Below are positions 1 through 5,432 of a stretch of 5,432 nt of DNA, piece after piece; positions within the stretch are counted from its first letter, which is position 1, and every line of letters begins with the position of its first letter. The notes under the pieces are model-generated. The model was not told where the DNA came from, ran no database searches, and worked only from the letters and a program-made list of their open reading frames with translations. This stretch comes from Lachnospiraceae bacterium (GTDB lineage Bacteria; Bacillota; Clostridia; Lachnospirales; Lachnospiraceae). The position numbers and the translations under genes were made by a program. The DNA lies in contig JAFPYK010000103.1 of NCBI GenBank assembly GCA_017412265.1, positions 1-5,432 of the forward strand, in the 5' to 3' direction.

Positions 1-41
1 ACCTCCATATAGGCGGTTCTTGGAGGTGTTCAGCCAAAACA

Positions 42-322
42 GTGGCGTGCTTTCCCTTCTTTTTCGGGCCGTTGCCGAGTGCCGGCACTTAGCGGGTGAC
101 CGACGCAGCCCACAAACGAAAACGAAGTTTGGTGTCATTCGCACATGAAAAAAAGTGGTTGAACCAAAGGTTCAAAACCACTTTTCTTCATGTGTGAACG
201 CTGCTTCAGCAGCGCACCAAACTTTTCAGCAACTCTCCTGCTGGGTCCGGAAGCCGCTTACGTGCCGCTGCATCGAGGCACCCGAGCCGCAAGGCGCGCA
301 AGAAAAAGAAGGGACACGCCAC
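42..322. repeat. Long imperfect inverted repeat (about 281 bp) with terminator-like tip
   Basis: The two halves of this stretch are diverged reverse complements. The outer arms match over 21 bases (42-65 against 302-322) with one 3-base insertion on the left. Inner arms follow: 84-95 against 254-266, then a weaker stretch 97-110 against 240-252, then a perfect 10-bp stem (125-134 with 215-224), a stem 138-149 with 187-198, and the tip stem 151-165 with 169-185. Two side hairpins interrupt the right arm: 199-214 (6-bp stem, 4-base loop) and 262-281 (GTGCC/GGCAC). The left arm contains a perfect 12-bp palindrome, AGTGCCGGCACT, at 78-89. It lies just beyond the stop codon of the sce7726-family gene. 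It may be a palindromic mobile-type repeat (MITE-like), a structured RNA or an elaborate operon end; the sequence alone does not decide. No open frame in it looks like a protein. Confidence 0.8.
146..190 (-). terminator. Tip hairpin, probable intrinsic terminator of the regulator-kinase-nuclease operon
   Basis: AAAAGTGGTT plus GAACC (151-165) pairs with GGTTC and AACCACTTTT (169-185) around a 3-base loop, with a 2-base bulge (174-175). Read on the minus strand, the stem is followed by seven T (148-154), the normal form of a Rho-independent terminator, about 155 bases after the stop of the last operon gene. On the plus strand the stem is followed by TTTTCTT, so it could also stop transcription arriving from the left. 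The hairpin is the tip of the larger inverted repeat, so termination may not be its only role. Confidence 0.65.
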
Positions 323-340
323 CCCTTAAAGCAAGCCGCC

Positions 341-1042
341 CTACCTATACTCCCTCTCAAACAACGCCTCCGAGATCCGCCGCTGCAGCACCTCCTCCGG
401 CACCGCCTCCAGCACCTTCCCCGCCAGGAACTCCCGGGGCTTCTCCGCGTACTTATACTTCACGAACCCCTCGCCGACCGCGTGCAGCTCCGCGCGCCAC
501 AGCAGGCTCAGCTTCCGCTTCATCTCCCGCTCCGGATTCTCTCCGGCCCGCCGCAGCAGATAGAAATCCGCCGCCCCGTCGACCTCCTCCGCGGTGATGA
601 TCCCCCACGTCTCCGGCACATGCTCCTCGATGTGCATCGCGTGCGAGGTCCCGACCACCACATAATTCCGGTCGAAATATTTCGCGTAATCCTTCACCTG
701 CCGCTCCAGCCGCGTGTACGTGTCATGATCGCTCTTGATCTCGAGCCCGATGACCTCATCCTCCGTCACGAGCACCGCGTCCGCCCGCGATTTGCCGATC
801 TCGATCTCCTCCAGGATCCGCACCTTTCCGAGCTGCTCCTCCAGCCATTCAAAGAGCGGCTCCCGCATCCAGCGATCGTGCGCCATCATTTCCCCGCTCT
901 TCGCTTCCTCCGGCTTCTTCGCGCGACGCACCCGGGCAGGCCCCTTCGCCTTCTTCTTCCCGGGATCCTCAAACAGCGCCCGCAGCGCCTCCAGGTCCAC
1001 CGGCGCGATCACCGCGGCCGCCTTCTTCCGTCTCTTCTTCAT
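341..1042 (-). CDS. sce7726-family protein with PD-(D/E)xK nuclease-like core
   Basis: This is a 233-residue soluble protein. The central part (about residues 54-150) carries the family's characteristic run: a helix RWMREPLFEWL, then E79-E81, R86-A-D88, and after 12 residues E101-I-K103-S-D105, then RLERQVKDY, YFDRNYVVVG and a W-G-I segment near 146-148. The D88...E101-x-K103 spacing fits the active site of the PD-(D/E)xK nuclease fold. The C-terminal part (about 170-233), including LLWRAEL, is helical in character. Residues 1-50 are a lysine/arginine-rich extension ahead of the conserved domain. Family members are mostly uncharacterised; a DNA-processing role is inference. The start overlaps the kinase stop by four bases (ATGA), and GGAGG lies 8 nt upstream, which favours this start over the Met pair at residues 52-53. 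Family call is fairly sure; substrate is unknown. Confidence 0.82.
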   Translation of the reverse strand: MKKRRKKAAAVIAPVDLEALRALFEDPGKKKAKGPARVRRAKKPEEAKSGEMMAHDRWMREPLFEWLEEQLGKVRILEEIEIGKSRADAVLVTEDEVIGLEIKSDHDTYTRLERQVKDYAKYFDRNYVVVGTSHAMHIEEHVPETWGIITAEEVDGAADFYLLRRAGENPEREMKRKLSLLWRAELHAVGEGFVKYKYAEKPREFLAGKVLEAVPEEVLQRRISEALFEREYR

Positions 1043-2271
1043 GCCTCTTTCCTCCGCACCGGGTAGCGGATGGTAAATGTCGTCCCCTGCCCCGGCTCAG
1101 ACTCCGCCGACACATAGCCCTCCTCCTGCTCGATCACCGCCTTCGCGAGCGACAGGCCGATCCCGATCGAGGAAGCCGACGCATTTTTCGCCTTGTAGAA
1201 CCGCTCGAAGATGTGCGGCAGGTCCTCCCTGGCGATGCCCTCGCCCTCGTCCCGGATCCGCAGCCGGTAGAACATCCCGCAGTCCGCCGCCTCCACATGG
1301 ATCGTCGAATCCGCCGGGCTGTGCTCCGCGCAGTTCTTCAGGATATTCTTAAGCGCCTCGCTCTCCCAGCGCACGTCAAGCAGCAGAGGCGTATCCAGGT
1401 CGCCGCTGAGCTCGGTCTCCACCTGCATCAGGTCGAAGAGCACGTCCAGGTCCTCGAGCACACTCCCGAGGAGCCCCCGCATCGTGACCTCCTCCGGATT
1501 CATCCGGATCGTCCCCGCGTCAAACCTCGCAAGATGCAGCAGAGTCTCCACCAGCTCCGAGATCCGCGTCACCTGCGAATCCATCCCCCGCAGGAAATCC
1601 ATCCGCACCTCCTCCGGCATCTCCGGATCCTCCAGGATGTTATCCAGCATGATCCCGATCGCCGAGAGCGGGGTCTTCAGCTGATGCGAGATATCCGCCA
1701 GCGCGCGGCTCAGATTCTCGCTGTCGCGCCGGCTCTGGTCCGTCGCCTCTCTCAGAAGCACCGTCATCTTATAGATCTCATTGGACAGAAGCGAGAGCTC
1801 ACTCTCCCGGTTTTCATCGAGCTTGAGCCGGTAGGACTTCCCCTCGATCTCATGCATGTAATCGATGAGCTCGCGGATCTCCCGCTCTCTCCTCCTGCGC
1901 CTCATCAGGCAGACCAGGATCCCGACCGATGCAAGCAGCGCGATCGCGCCGGCCCCCGCCAGCGCGGCTCTTCTTGCATATGCCCCCGCATCCCGGTTCA
2001 GGAACTCCATCTCCTCGTACGAGAATCTGGCCGCGGCTTCCTCTCCGCCTTCCTCTGCCTCCCGGTAGAGCCGCATCAGCTCCCCCTCCGACAGCTCCGG
2101 ATACTCCTCATGGAGCTTCTCGACAAATGCCGCGGCCCGCCGGTTGTTTTCCCTTCGGAAGCCCGCGGTCGACAGCGCCAGCAGTCCGAGATATAAGGCG
2201 ATCGCCGCGAGACACAGCAAGGCCCCCGGCAGCACCACCTTTTTTAGGTTTTCTCTCGTTGATCTATTCAT
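1039..2271 (-). CDS. Membrane sensor histidine kinase (HisKA + HATPase_c)
   Basis: This 410-residue kinase has two membrane segments (about 13-36 and 102-123) enclosing an outer loop of roughly 65 residues. After the second segment come a run of arginines (124-128) and a HAMP-like charged linker (about 129-180). The dimerisation/phosphotransfer domain holds the H-box S195-H196-Q-L-K-T-P, with H196 the expected phosphorylated residue. The ATP-binding domain shows the N-box (N309 and N313), the G1 box D341-E-G-E-G345, the F-box around IFERFY (354-359) and the G2 box G370-I-G-L. All catalytic motifs are intact. The start overlaps the regulator's stop by 8 nt and has only a weak purine-rich site ahead (AAGAG), so translation is probably coupled. 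The loop is highly acidic, with about 15 Glu and few hydrophobics, and resembles no sensor domain I recognise. Its partner is the adjacent response regulator; the ligand is unknown. Confidence 0.95.
   Translation of the reverse strand: MNRSTRENLKKVVLPGALLCLAAIALYLGLLALSTAGFRRENNRRAAAFVEKLHEEYPELSEGELMRLYREAEEGGEEAAARFSYEEMEFLNRDAGAYARRAALAGAGAIALLASVGILVCLMRRRRREREIRELIDYMHEIEGKSYRLKLDENRESELSLLSNEIYKMTVLLREATDQSRRDSENLSRALADISHQLKTPLSAIGIMLDNILEDPEMPEEVRMDFLRGMDSQVTRISELVETLLHLARFDAGTIRMNPEEVTMRGLLGSVLEDLDVLFDLMQVETELSGDLDTPLLLDVRWESEALKNILKNCAEHSPADSTIHVEAADCGMFYRLRIRDEGEGIAREDLPHIFERFYKAKNASASSIGIGLSLAKAVIEQEEGYVSAESEPGQGTTFTIRYPVRRKEA
1051..1055 (-). promoter_or_regulatory. Ribosome binding site of the sce7726-family gene
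   Basis: GGAGG on the minus strand, 8 nt before the ATG at 1042, lies inside the last codons of the kinase gene. It supports the long form of the nuclease-like protein with its basic N-terminal extension, because the alternative Met codons at 889 and 886 have only a GGGGA directly adjacent, too close for good spacing. Confidence 0.65.
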
Positions 2272-2929
2272 CTCTTACCACCCGATAACCGATGCCTTTT
2301 ACAGTCTCGATCAAGTCATCTCCAAGCTTTGACCTGATTCTACGGATGTAGACTGTTAACGTGTTATCCTCGACCACATTTCCCGCGTAATCCCAGATCT
2401 TTCCGAGGATCTGCTCCCTTGTGACCGTCCTTCCGCGGTTCTGCAGGAGCATCACCGCGATTCGGTACTCCAGCGGGCTCAGCGACACTTCCTTCTCTCC
2501 CTTGAAGACCCGGTTCGCCAACAGGTCGATCCTCACGTCCCCGACCGTAATCTCCTTGTCATTCTTGTTGTAGCGCCGCAGCACATTGTGGATGCGCGAG
2601 AGCAGCTCCCGGCTCCGGAACGGCTTGATCACATAATCGTCCGCCCCCAGGTCAAACCCATAGACCACGTCCTGCTCCTCATCCTTCGCCGTCAGGAAGA
2701 TCACCGGCGTGTCCGGCGCGCACTCCTTTAAGTCCCTGCAGATGTCGAACCCGCTCCCGTCCGGAAGCATCACGTCCAGCACCGCGAGGTCGAAGAGCTG
2801 GTCATAGATCACCGCATCCACCTCGGCGCGGTTCCTGCACAGGAGCACGTCAAATGAATCCTGCTTCAACATATAGACCAGGCCCTTGCTGATATATTCA
2901 TTGTCCTCCACCAGTAAGATACGGTTCAT
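2264..2929 (-). CDS. OmpR/PhoB-family response regulator
   Basis: This 221-residue DNA-binding regulator has a receiver domain (1-118) with the acidic pair E8-D9, phosphorylation site D52 in VLDVMLPDGSG, switch residues T80 and Y99, and K102-P103. A winged-helix Trans_Reg_C domain follows (about 126-218), with the SPLEYRI segment, a VEDNTLTVYIRRIRSKLG recognition helix and the GIGYR wing at the end. The frame is open upstream to an ATG at 2971, but that codon overlaps the -10 element. The ATG at 2929 gives the standard receiver beginning (MNRILLVEDN) and has GGAGG 7 nt upstream, so it is the chosen start. The regulator is first in an operon with the kinase. It may control the neighbouring transporter genes or its own promoter; no operator repeat was identified. 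Confidence 0.96.
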   Translation of the reverse strand: MNRILLVEDNEYISKGLVYMLKQDSFDVLLCRNRAEVDAVIYDQLFDLAVLDVMLPDGSGFDICRDLKECAPDTPVIFLTAKDEEQDVVYGFDLGADDYVIKPFRSRELLSRIHNVLRRYNKNDKEITVGDVRIDLLANRVFKGEKEVSLSPLEYRIAVMLLQNRGRTVTREQILGKIWDYAGNVVEDNTLTVYIRRIRSKLGDDLIETVKGIGYRVVRDE

Positions 2930-2936
2930 ATTACAT

Positions 2937-2941
2937 CCTCC
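2937..2941 (-). promoter_or_regulatory. Ribosome binding site deciding the response-regulator start
   Basis: GGAGG on the minus strand is 7 nt ahead of the ATG at 2929. Together with the promoter just upstream, it rules out the longer reading from 2971, which would add 14 basic residues (beginning MMKNHGRYRRGG) not seen in receiver domains. Confidence 0.8.
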
Positions 2942-2969
2942 GCGCCGATACCGCCCATGGTTTTTCATC

Positions 2970-2998
2970 ATTATACCACAAACTCCGGCAAATCAAAA
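2970..2998 (-). promoter_or_regulatory. Promoter of the regulator-kinase-nuclease operon
   Basis: On the minus strand a perfect -10 hexamer TATAAT (2970-2975) is preceded by TGG, making an extended -10 (TGnTATAAT). The -35 is weak: TTTTGA at 2993-2998 with 17-nt spacing, or TTGATT at 2991-2996 with 15-nt spacing. Transcription would start near 2963, giving a leader of about 34 nt before the ATG at 2929. The -35 candidates overlap the T-tract of the permease terminator. The weak -35 with an extended -10 leaves room for an activator, possibly the regulator itself, but no binding repeat is evident. Confidence 0.7.
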
Positions 2999-3043
2999 CG
3001 CAGGAACCGCGTGCGGGAGAATCTCTCCGCGCAGCCCCTGCGT
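2990..3043 (-). terminator. Intrinsic terminator after the permease gene
   Basis: Starting 17 nt after the permease stop, the minus strand forms a long stem: ACGCAGG (3037-3043) pairs with CCTGCGT (2998-3004), continued by further G-C and G-U pairs inwards, an internal loop, and an apical GGAGA/TCTCC stem with a GAT loop (about 3019-3031). The downstream side is T-rich (TTTTGATTT, 2990-2998). It separates the permease transcript from the regulator operon. Confidence 0.75.
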
Positions 3044-3060
3044 CATCTCTCTCCGATCGA

Positions 3061-5432
3061 TCAGATCGCGTCGTTTCGAATCGTCTCCACGATATTCTGC
3101 TTCTCGATCTTCGCCAGCGAATACCACATCGTCAGGCCCACGATCACGAAGACGAAGACCGCTGCCAGAAGGATCGCGACGATCGGCAGCCGGTAGCCCA
3201 GGTCCATCGCATCCGAGTACGCGCGGTAGATCAGCACCGACCCGAGCACCCCGAGAGGCACGCCGATCATCAGCGACTTCGCCCCGTAGAGCAGGCTCTC
3301 CAGCCGGATCATCCGGTGGAACTGGCCGCTCGTCATTCCCACGGACTTTAACATCGCGAATTCCTTGCTCCGCAGGATCATGTTCGTGGTGATCGTGTTG
3401 AAGATATTTGTCACGCCCACCAGCGTGATCACCGTAATAAATCCGTACAGGAAGATCTCGATGAGCAGGATCATGTTCTTCTCATCGTTCGCATTTCTCT
3501 CCAGGTTATAGACCTGCAGCCCCGCATACGCACTGTCCTCGCTCTTGATCGCATTGAGTTTCGTCTCCGTCTCCGAGGCATGCGCCGAATTGATGTACAT
3601 TCCCCTGAGAAGCGGGGTATCCTTCTCCGGCATCCATGCGAAATCCTCCGATACAAAGAGCATTCCTCCATCCGAATAGATGCTTTCATATCCCATGGGG
3701 CGCCTGTCGATGCGGTGAATATCGGCGATTTCCACGGTTTCGCCCGCAATCGGGATATCCTCGTCATTAGTCCCGGCGGTATACATGAAGGCAAATCCGG
3801 TCTTCTCGACATCCTTGTAGATGTAACGGACGGCTCTGCCTCCTTCCTCATCCTGGGTCATGATCGAGTCGTTCAGCAGCGCCATTCTGGTAAAATCTCC
3901 GTCATAGCCCAGGCTGCGCGCGAACCTTTCAAAGTAGTCACGGTTCAGATAGACCACCGTGCAGTTGTAATTCAGGTACTTCCGGTACTCCTCCGGGGTA
4001 CTCTCATAGTAGTCCTTGTAAGCCGCCTTCTCCTCTTCCGTTCCGTATTTCTCCAGATCCACGAGCGCAGAGAGCTCGCTGGCGTACGAATAATCCGTCT
4101 CACCGATCTCCCGTGCCAGCTTCTCTGCCTCCTGCCCGCTTTGCAGGCCCCGCACCTGCATGTTCCACTGATAATCCGTGTAGACCATGCCCGTCGCACG
4201 TCTGGTGTAGCTGACGAAGCTCGACAGCGCGATAAAGACCGCGACGCTCACCACCAGAGAGACCACCGTCGTGCGGTACTTGCTCCTGCTGCGCTTCAGG
4301 TTCTTGGCCGCGATCACGCCGCCGATGCCGAAGAGCCTGCCAGTGAGCTTCGAGATTCTCACCTGCTTCTTGCTGACCTTATACTCCTCATTTCCCCGGA
4401 TCGCAACGATCGGCGGGATCTTCCCCGCGTGCACGGCCGGGATCAGGCTCGACAGGAAGATGGTCAGCCCGCCGAGCAGCACCGAGACCGCGATCACACT
4501 GAGCGGCAGCGAGAAGGTGAAGCGGAAGCCCAGATCCTGCACCGGCAGCAGCGTGTTCACAATCCTCGTCAGTACGGCCAGCGCAAATGTACCGCCGGCG
4601 ATGCCCAGCGGAATTCCGGCCAGCCCGATCAGGAATCCTTCGTAGAGCACGCTGTCGCGGATCTGGCGCGACGTCGCGCCCACGCTCGCGAGCATTCCGT
4701 ACTGGGCCGTCTTCTCCGCCACCGAGATCCGGAAGCTGTTGCGGATCACGAAGACACTCGTCGCCAGAATGATCAGCAGGATAATCGCGCCCAGCGCGTA
4801 GATCGTGCCCAGCGCCGTATCCGAGAGCGCTCCCTCGTAGCGCAGCAGATACTGGTTTCGCTCGCAGCTGACCGTCACGCCGGTCTCCTGCTCGATCACC
4901 GCGGCGATCTTCTTCGTGTTATCGTACCAGTCACGCGCCTTCTTATAGCGGACCGCCACAAATCCGGACTCCTCCTTGCTCTCCGAAGGAACCGTGATCA
5001 ACGTGTAGCCGGGCGCCGAGAAGCTCTCCATCGTCTGTCCCGGGCGGCTGATTATGCCCACGATCGTATAGGTCTTCTCCTGGGCAGCCGTAAACACCTC
5101 CGGCCGCTCGTCCAGCAGCGGATCCGCCTGCGTCAGCACCGTGCCGTCCTCCGCCGCACGCGTGCCGAGGACAATCGTCAGTTCATCCCCGATCCGATAG
5201 GTCATGCCCCCGTTCGTCAGCGCATGCTCCGGAAGCAGCACCTCCCGGTCATTCTCCGGGAAGCGACCCGCAGACAGGTGCACGCCCGCCTTGGCCAATC
5301 CATCCGCATCCAGCGCCTTCACGTAGAAATACGGCTTGTACTCATTCTTGCTCTGCTCCGCCTGCGCATATCCCAGATTCTGCCCGCGGAAATAACTCTC
5401 CACCTGCGCATTTTCCGTGATATAGCCCTCCG
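3061..5432 (-). CDS. ABC transporter permease, duplicated FtsX type (5' end outside window)
   Basis: The frame stays open to the right edge. Residue numbers here count from the GTG at 5403, an internal codon rather than the start, since at least nine in-frame residues precede it. The order is: outer domain (to about 195); membrane segments at about 200-221, 253-283 and 300-325 forming the first FtsX domain; a cytoplasmic linker; a membrane segment at 377-400; an outer domain of about 240 residues (401-640); then segments at about 645-675, 703-727 and 740-765 forming the second FtsX domain. The two halves share similar coupling segments (QYGMLASVGATSRQIRDS and EFAMLKSVGMTSGQFHRM). One N-terminal membrane segment is expected beyond the edge, giving eight in all. 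This resembles MacB/SalY-like peptide or lipid exporters more than ten-segment BceB permeases. It needs an ATPase partner, probably encoded further right. Substrate is unknown. Confidence 0.93.
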   Translation of the reverse strand, partial: EGYITENAQVESYFRGQNLGYAQAEQSKNEYKPYFYVKALDADGLAKAGVHLSAGRFPENDREVLLPEHALTNGGMTYRIGDELTIVLGTRAAEDGTVLTQADPLLDERPEVFTAAQEKTYTIVGIISRPGQTMESFSAPGYTLITVPSESKEESGFVAVRYKKARDWYDNTKKIAAVIEQETGVTVSCERNQYLLRYEGALSDTALGTIYALGAIILLIILATSVFVIRNSFRISVAEKTAQYGMLASVGATSRQIRDSVLYEGFLIGLAGIPLGIAGGTFALAVLTRIVNTLLPVQDLGFRFTFSLPLSVIAVSVLLGGLTIFLSSLIPAVHAGKIPPIVAIRGNEEYKVSKKQVRISKLTGRLFGIGGVIAAKNLKRSRSKYRTTVVSLVVSVAVFIALSSFVSYTRRATGMVYTDYQWNMQVRGLQSGQEAEKLAREIGETDYSYASELSALVDLEKYGTEEEKAAYKDYYESTPEEYRKYLNYNCTVVYLNRDYFERFARSLGYDGDFTRMALLNDSIMTQDEEGGRAVRYIYKDVEKTGFAFMYTAGTNDEDIPIAGETVEIADIHRIDRRPMGYESIYSDGGMLFVSEDFAWMPEKDTPLLRGMYINSAHASETETKLNAIKSEDSAYAGLQVYNLERNANDEKNMILLIEIFLYGFITVITLVGVTNIFNTITTNMILRSKEFAMLKSVGMTSGQFHRMIRLESLLYGAKSLMIGVPLGVLGSVLIYRAYSDAMDLGYRLPIVAILLAAVFVFVIVGLTMWYSLAKIEKQNIVETIRNDAI

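Noticed and set aside
1..12. Possible 3' end of a plus-strand gene (in-frame TAG at 10-12)
   Set aside because: Only three codons are visible, too few to support a gene. A faint mirrored match of TATAGG at 8-13 with 344-349 is also too short to count as part of the inverted repeat.
125..224. Possible integron attC site, because of the nested imperfect palindrome
   Set aside because: The outer stem ends are AAGTTTGGTG and CACCAAACTT, which is the wrong orientation for the RYYYAAC ... GTTRRRY core sites, and no integrase or gene cassette is present.
42..322. CRISPR array or tandem repeats in the gene-free left end
   Set aside because: The repeated sequence is inverted and present as one pair of arms only; there are no regularly spaced direct repeats.
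155..1066. Long plus-strand open frame of 303 codons opposite the nuclease-like gene
   Set aside because: It is rich in Pro, Arg, His and Leu with no domain pattern and lies antisense to a gene with clear family motifs. GC-rich third positions create such open antisense frames.
1213..2196. Long plus-strand open frame of 327 codons opposite the sensor kinase
   Set aside because: Low-complexity composition and antisense to an intact kinase with all catalytic boxes; an artefact of codon bias.
2930..2971. Longer response regulator starting at 2971
   Set aside because: The start codon overlaps the -10 hexamer, the added residues are unlike a receiver domain, and the ATG at 2929 has a well-spaced GGAGG.

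Overview
The window is a GC-rich stretch in which every supported gene lies on the minus strand, so it reads right to left. The C-terminal part of a large ABC-transporter permease enters from the right edge (3061-5432, N-terminus outside). It is followed by a strong hairpin terminator (about 2990-3043). Immediately after that come a promoter (extended -10 at 2970-2975) and a three-gene operon: an OmpR-family response regulator (2264-2929), its HisKA-type sensor kinase (1039-2271) and an sce7726-family protein with a PD-(D/E)xK nuclease-like core (341-1042). The operon genes overlap by 8 nt and then 4 nt (ATGA), which implies translational coupling. The last 340 bases hold no supportable gene. 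They are dominated by a long imperfect inverted repeat (42-322) whose tip is a terminator-like hairpin.

The permease architecture, the charged HAMP-like linker of the kinase and the pairing of a two-component system with an FtsX-type transporter are typical of Firmicutes, especially Clostridia. The strong G/C bias at third positions suggests a higher-GC member, perhaps in or near Lachnospiraceae. This is inferred from protein style only; the window has no phylogenetic marker.

A plausible working model is that the kinase, with two membrane segments and a short, very acidic outer loop, senses an envelope signal and phosphorylates the regulator. The regulator may in turn control the neighbouring transporter, whose ATPase is probably beyond the right edge. 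The permease and the two-component genes appear to be separate transcription units because a terminator and a promoter lie between them.

The two points that go beyond a routine two-component/ABC locus are the nuclease-like gene translationally coupled to the kinase, and the roughly 280-bp palindromic element just after it. Neither proves a new system. Both can be tested by comparative genomics.
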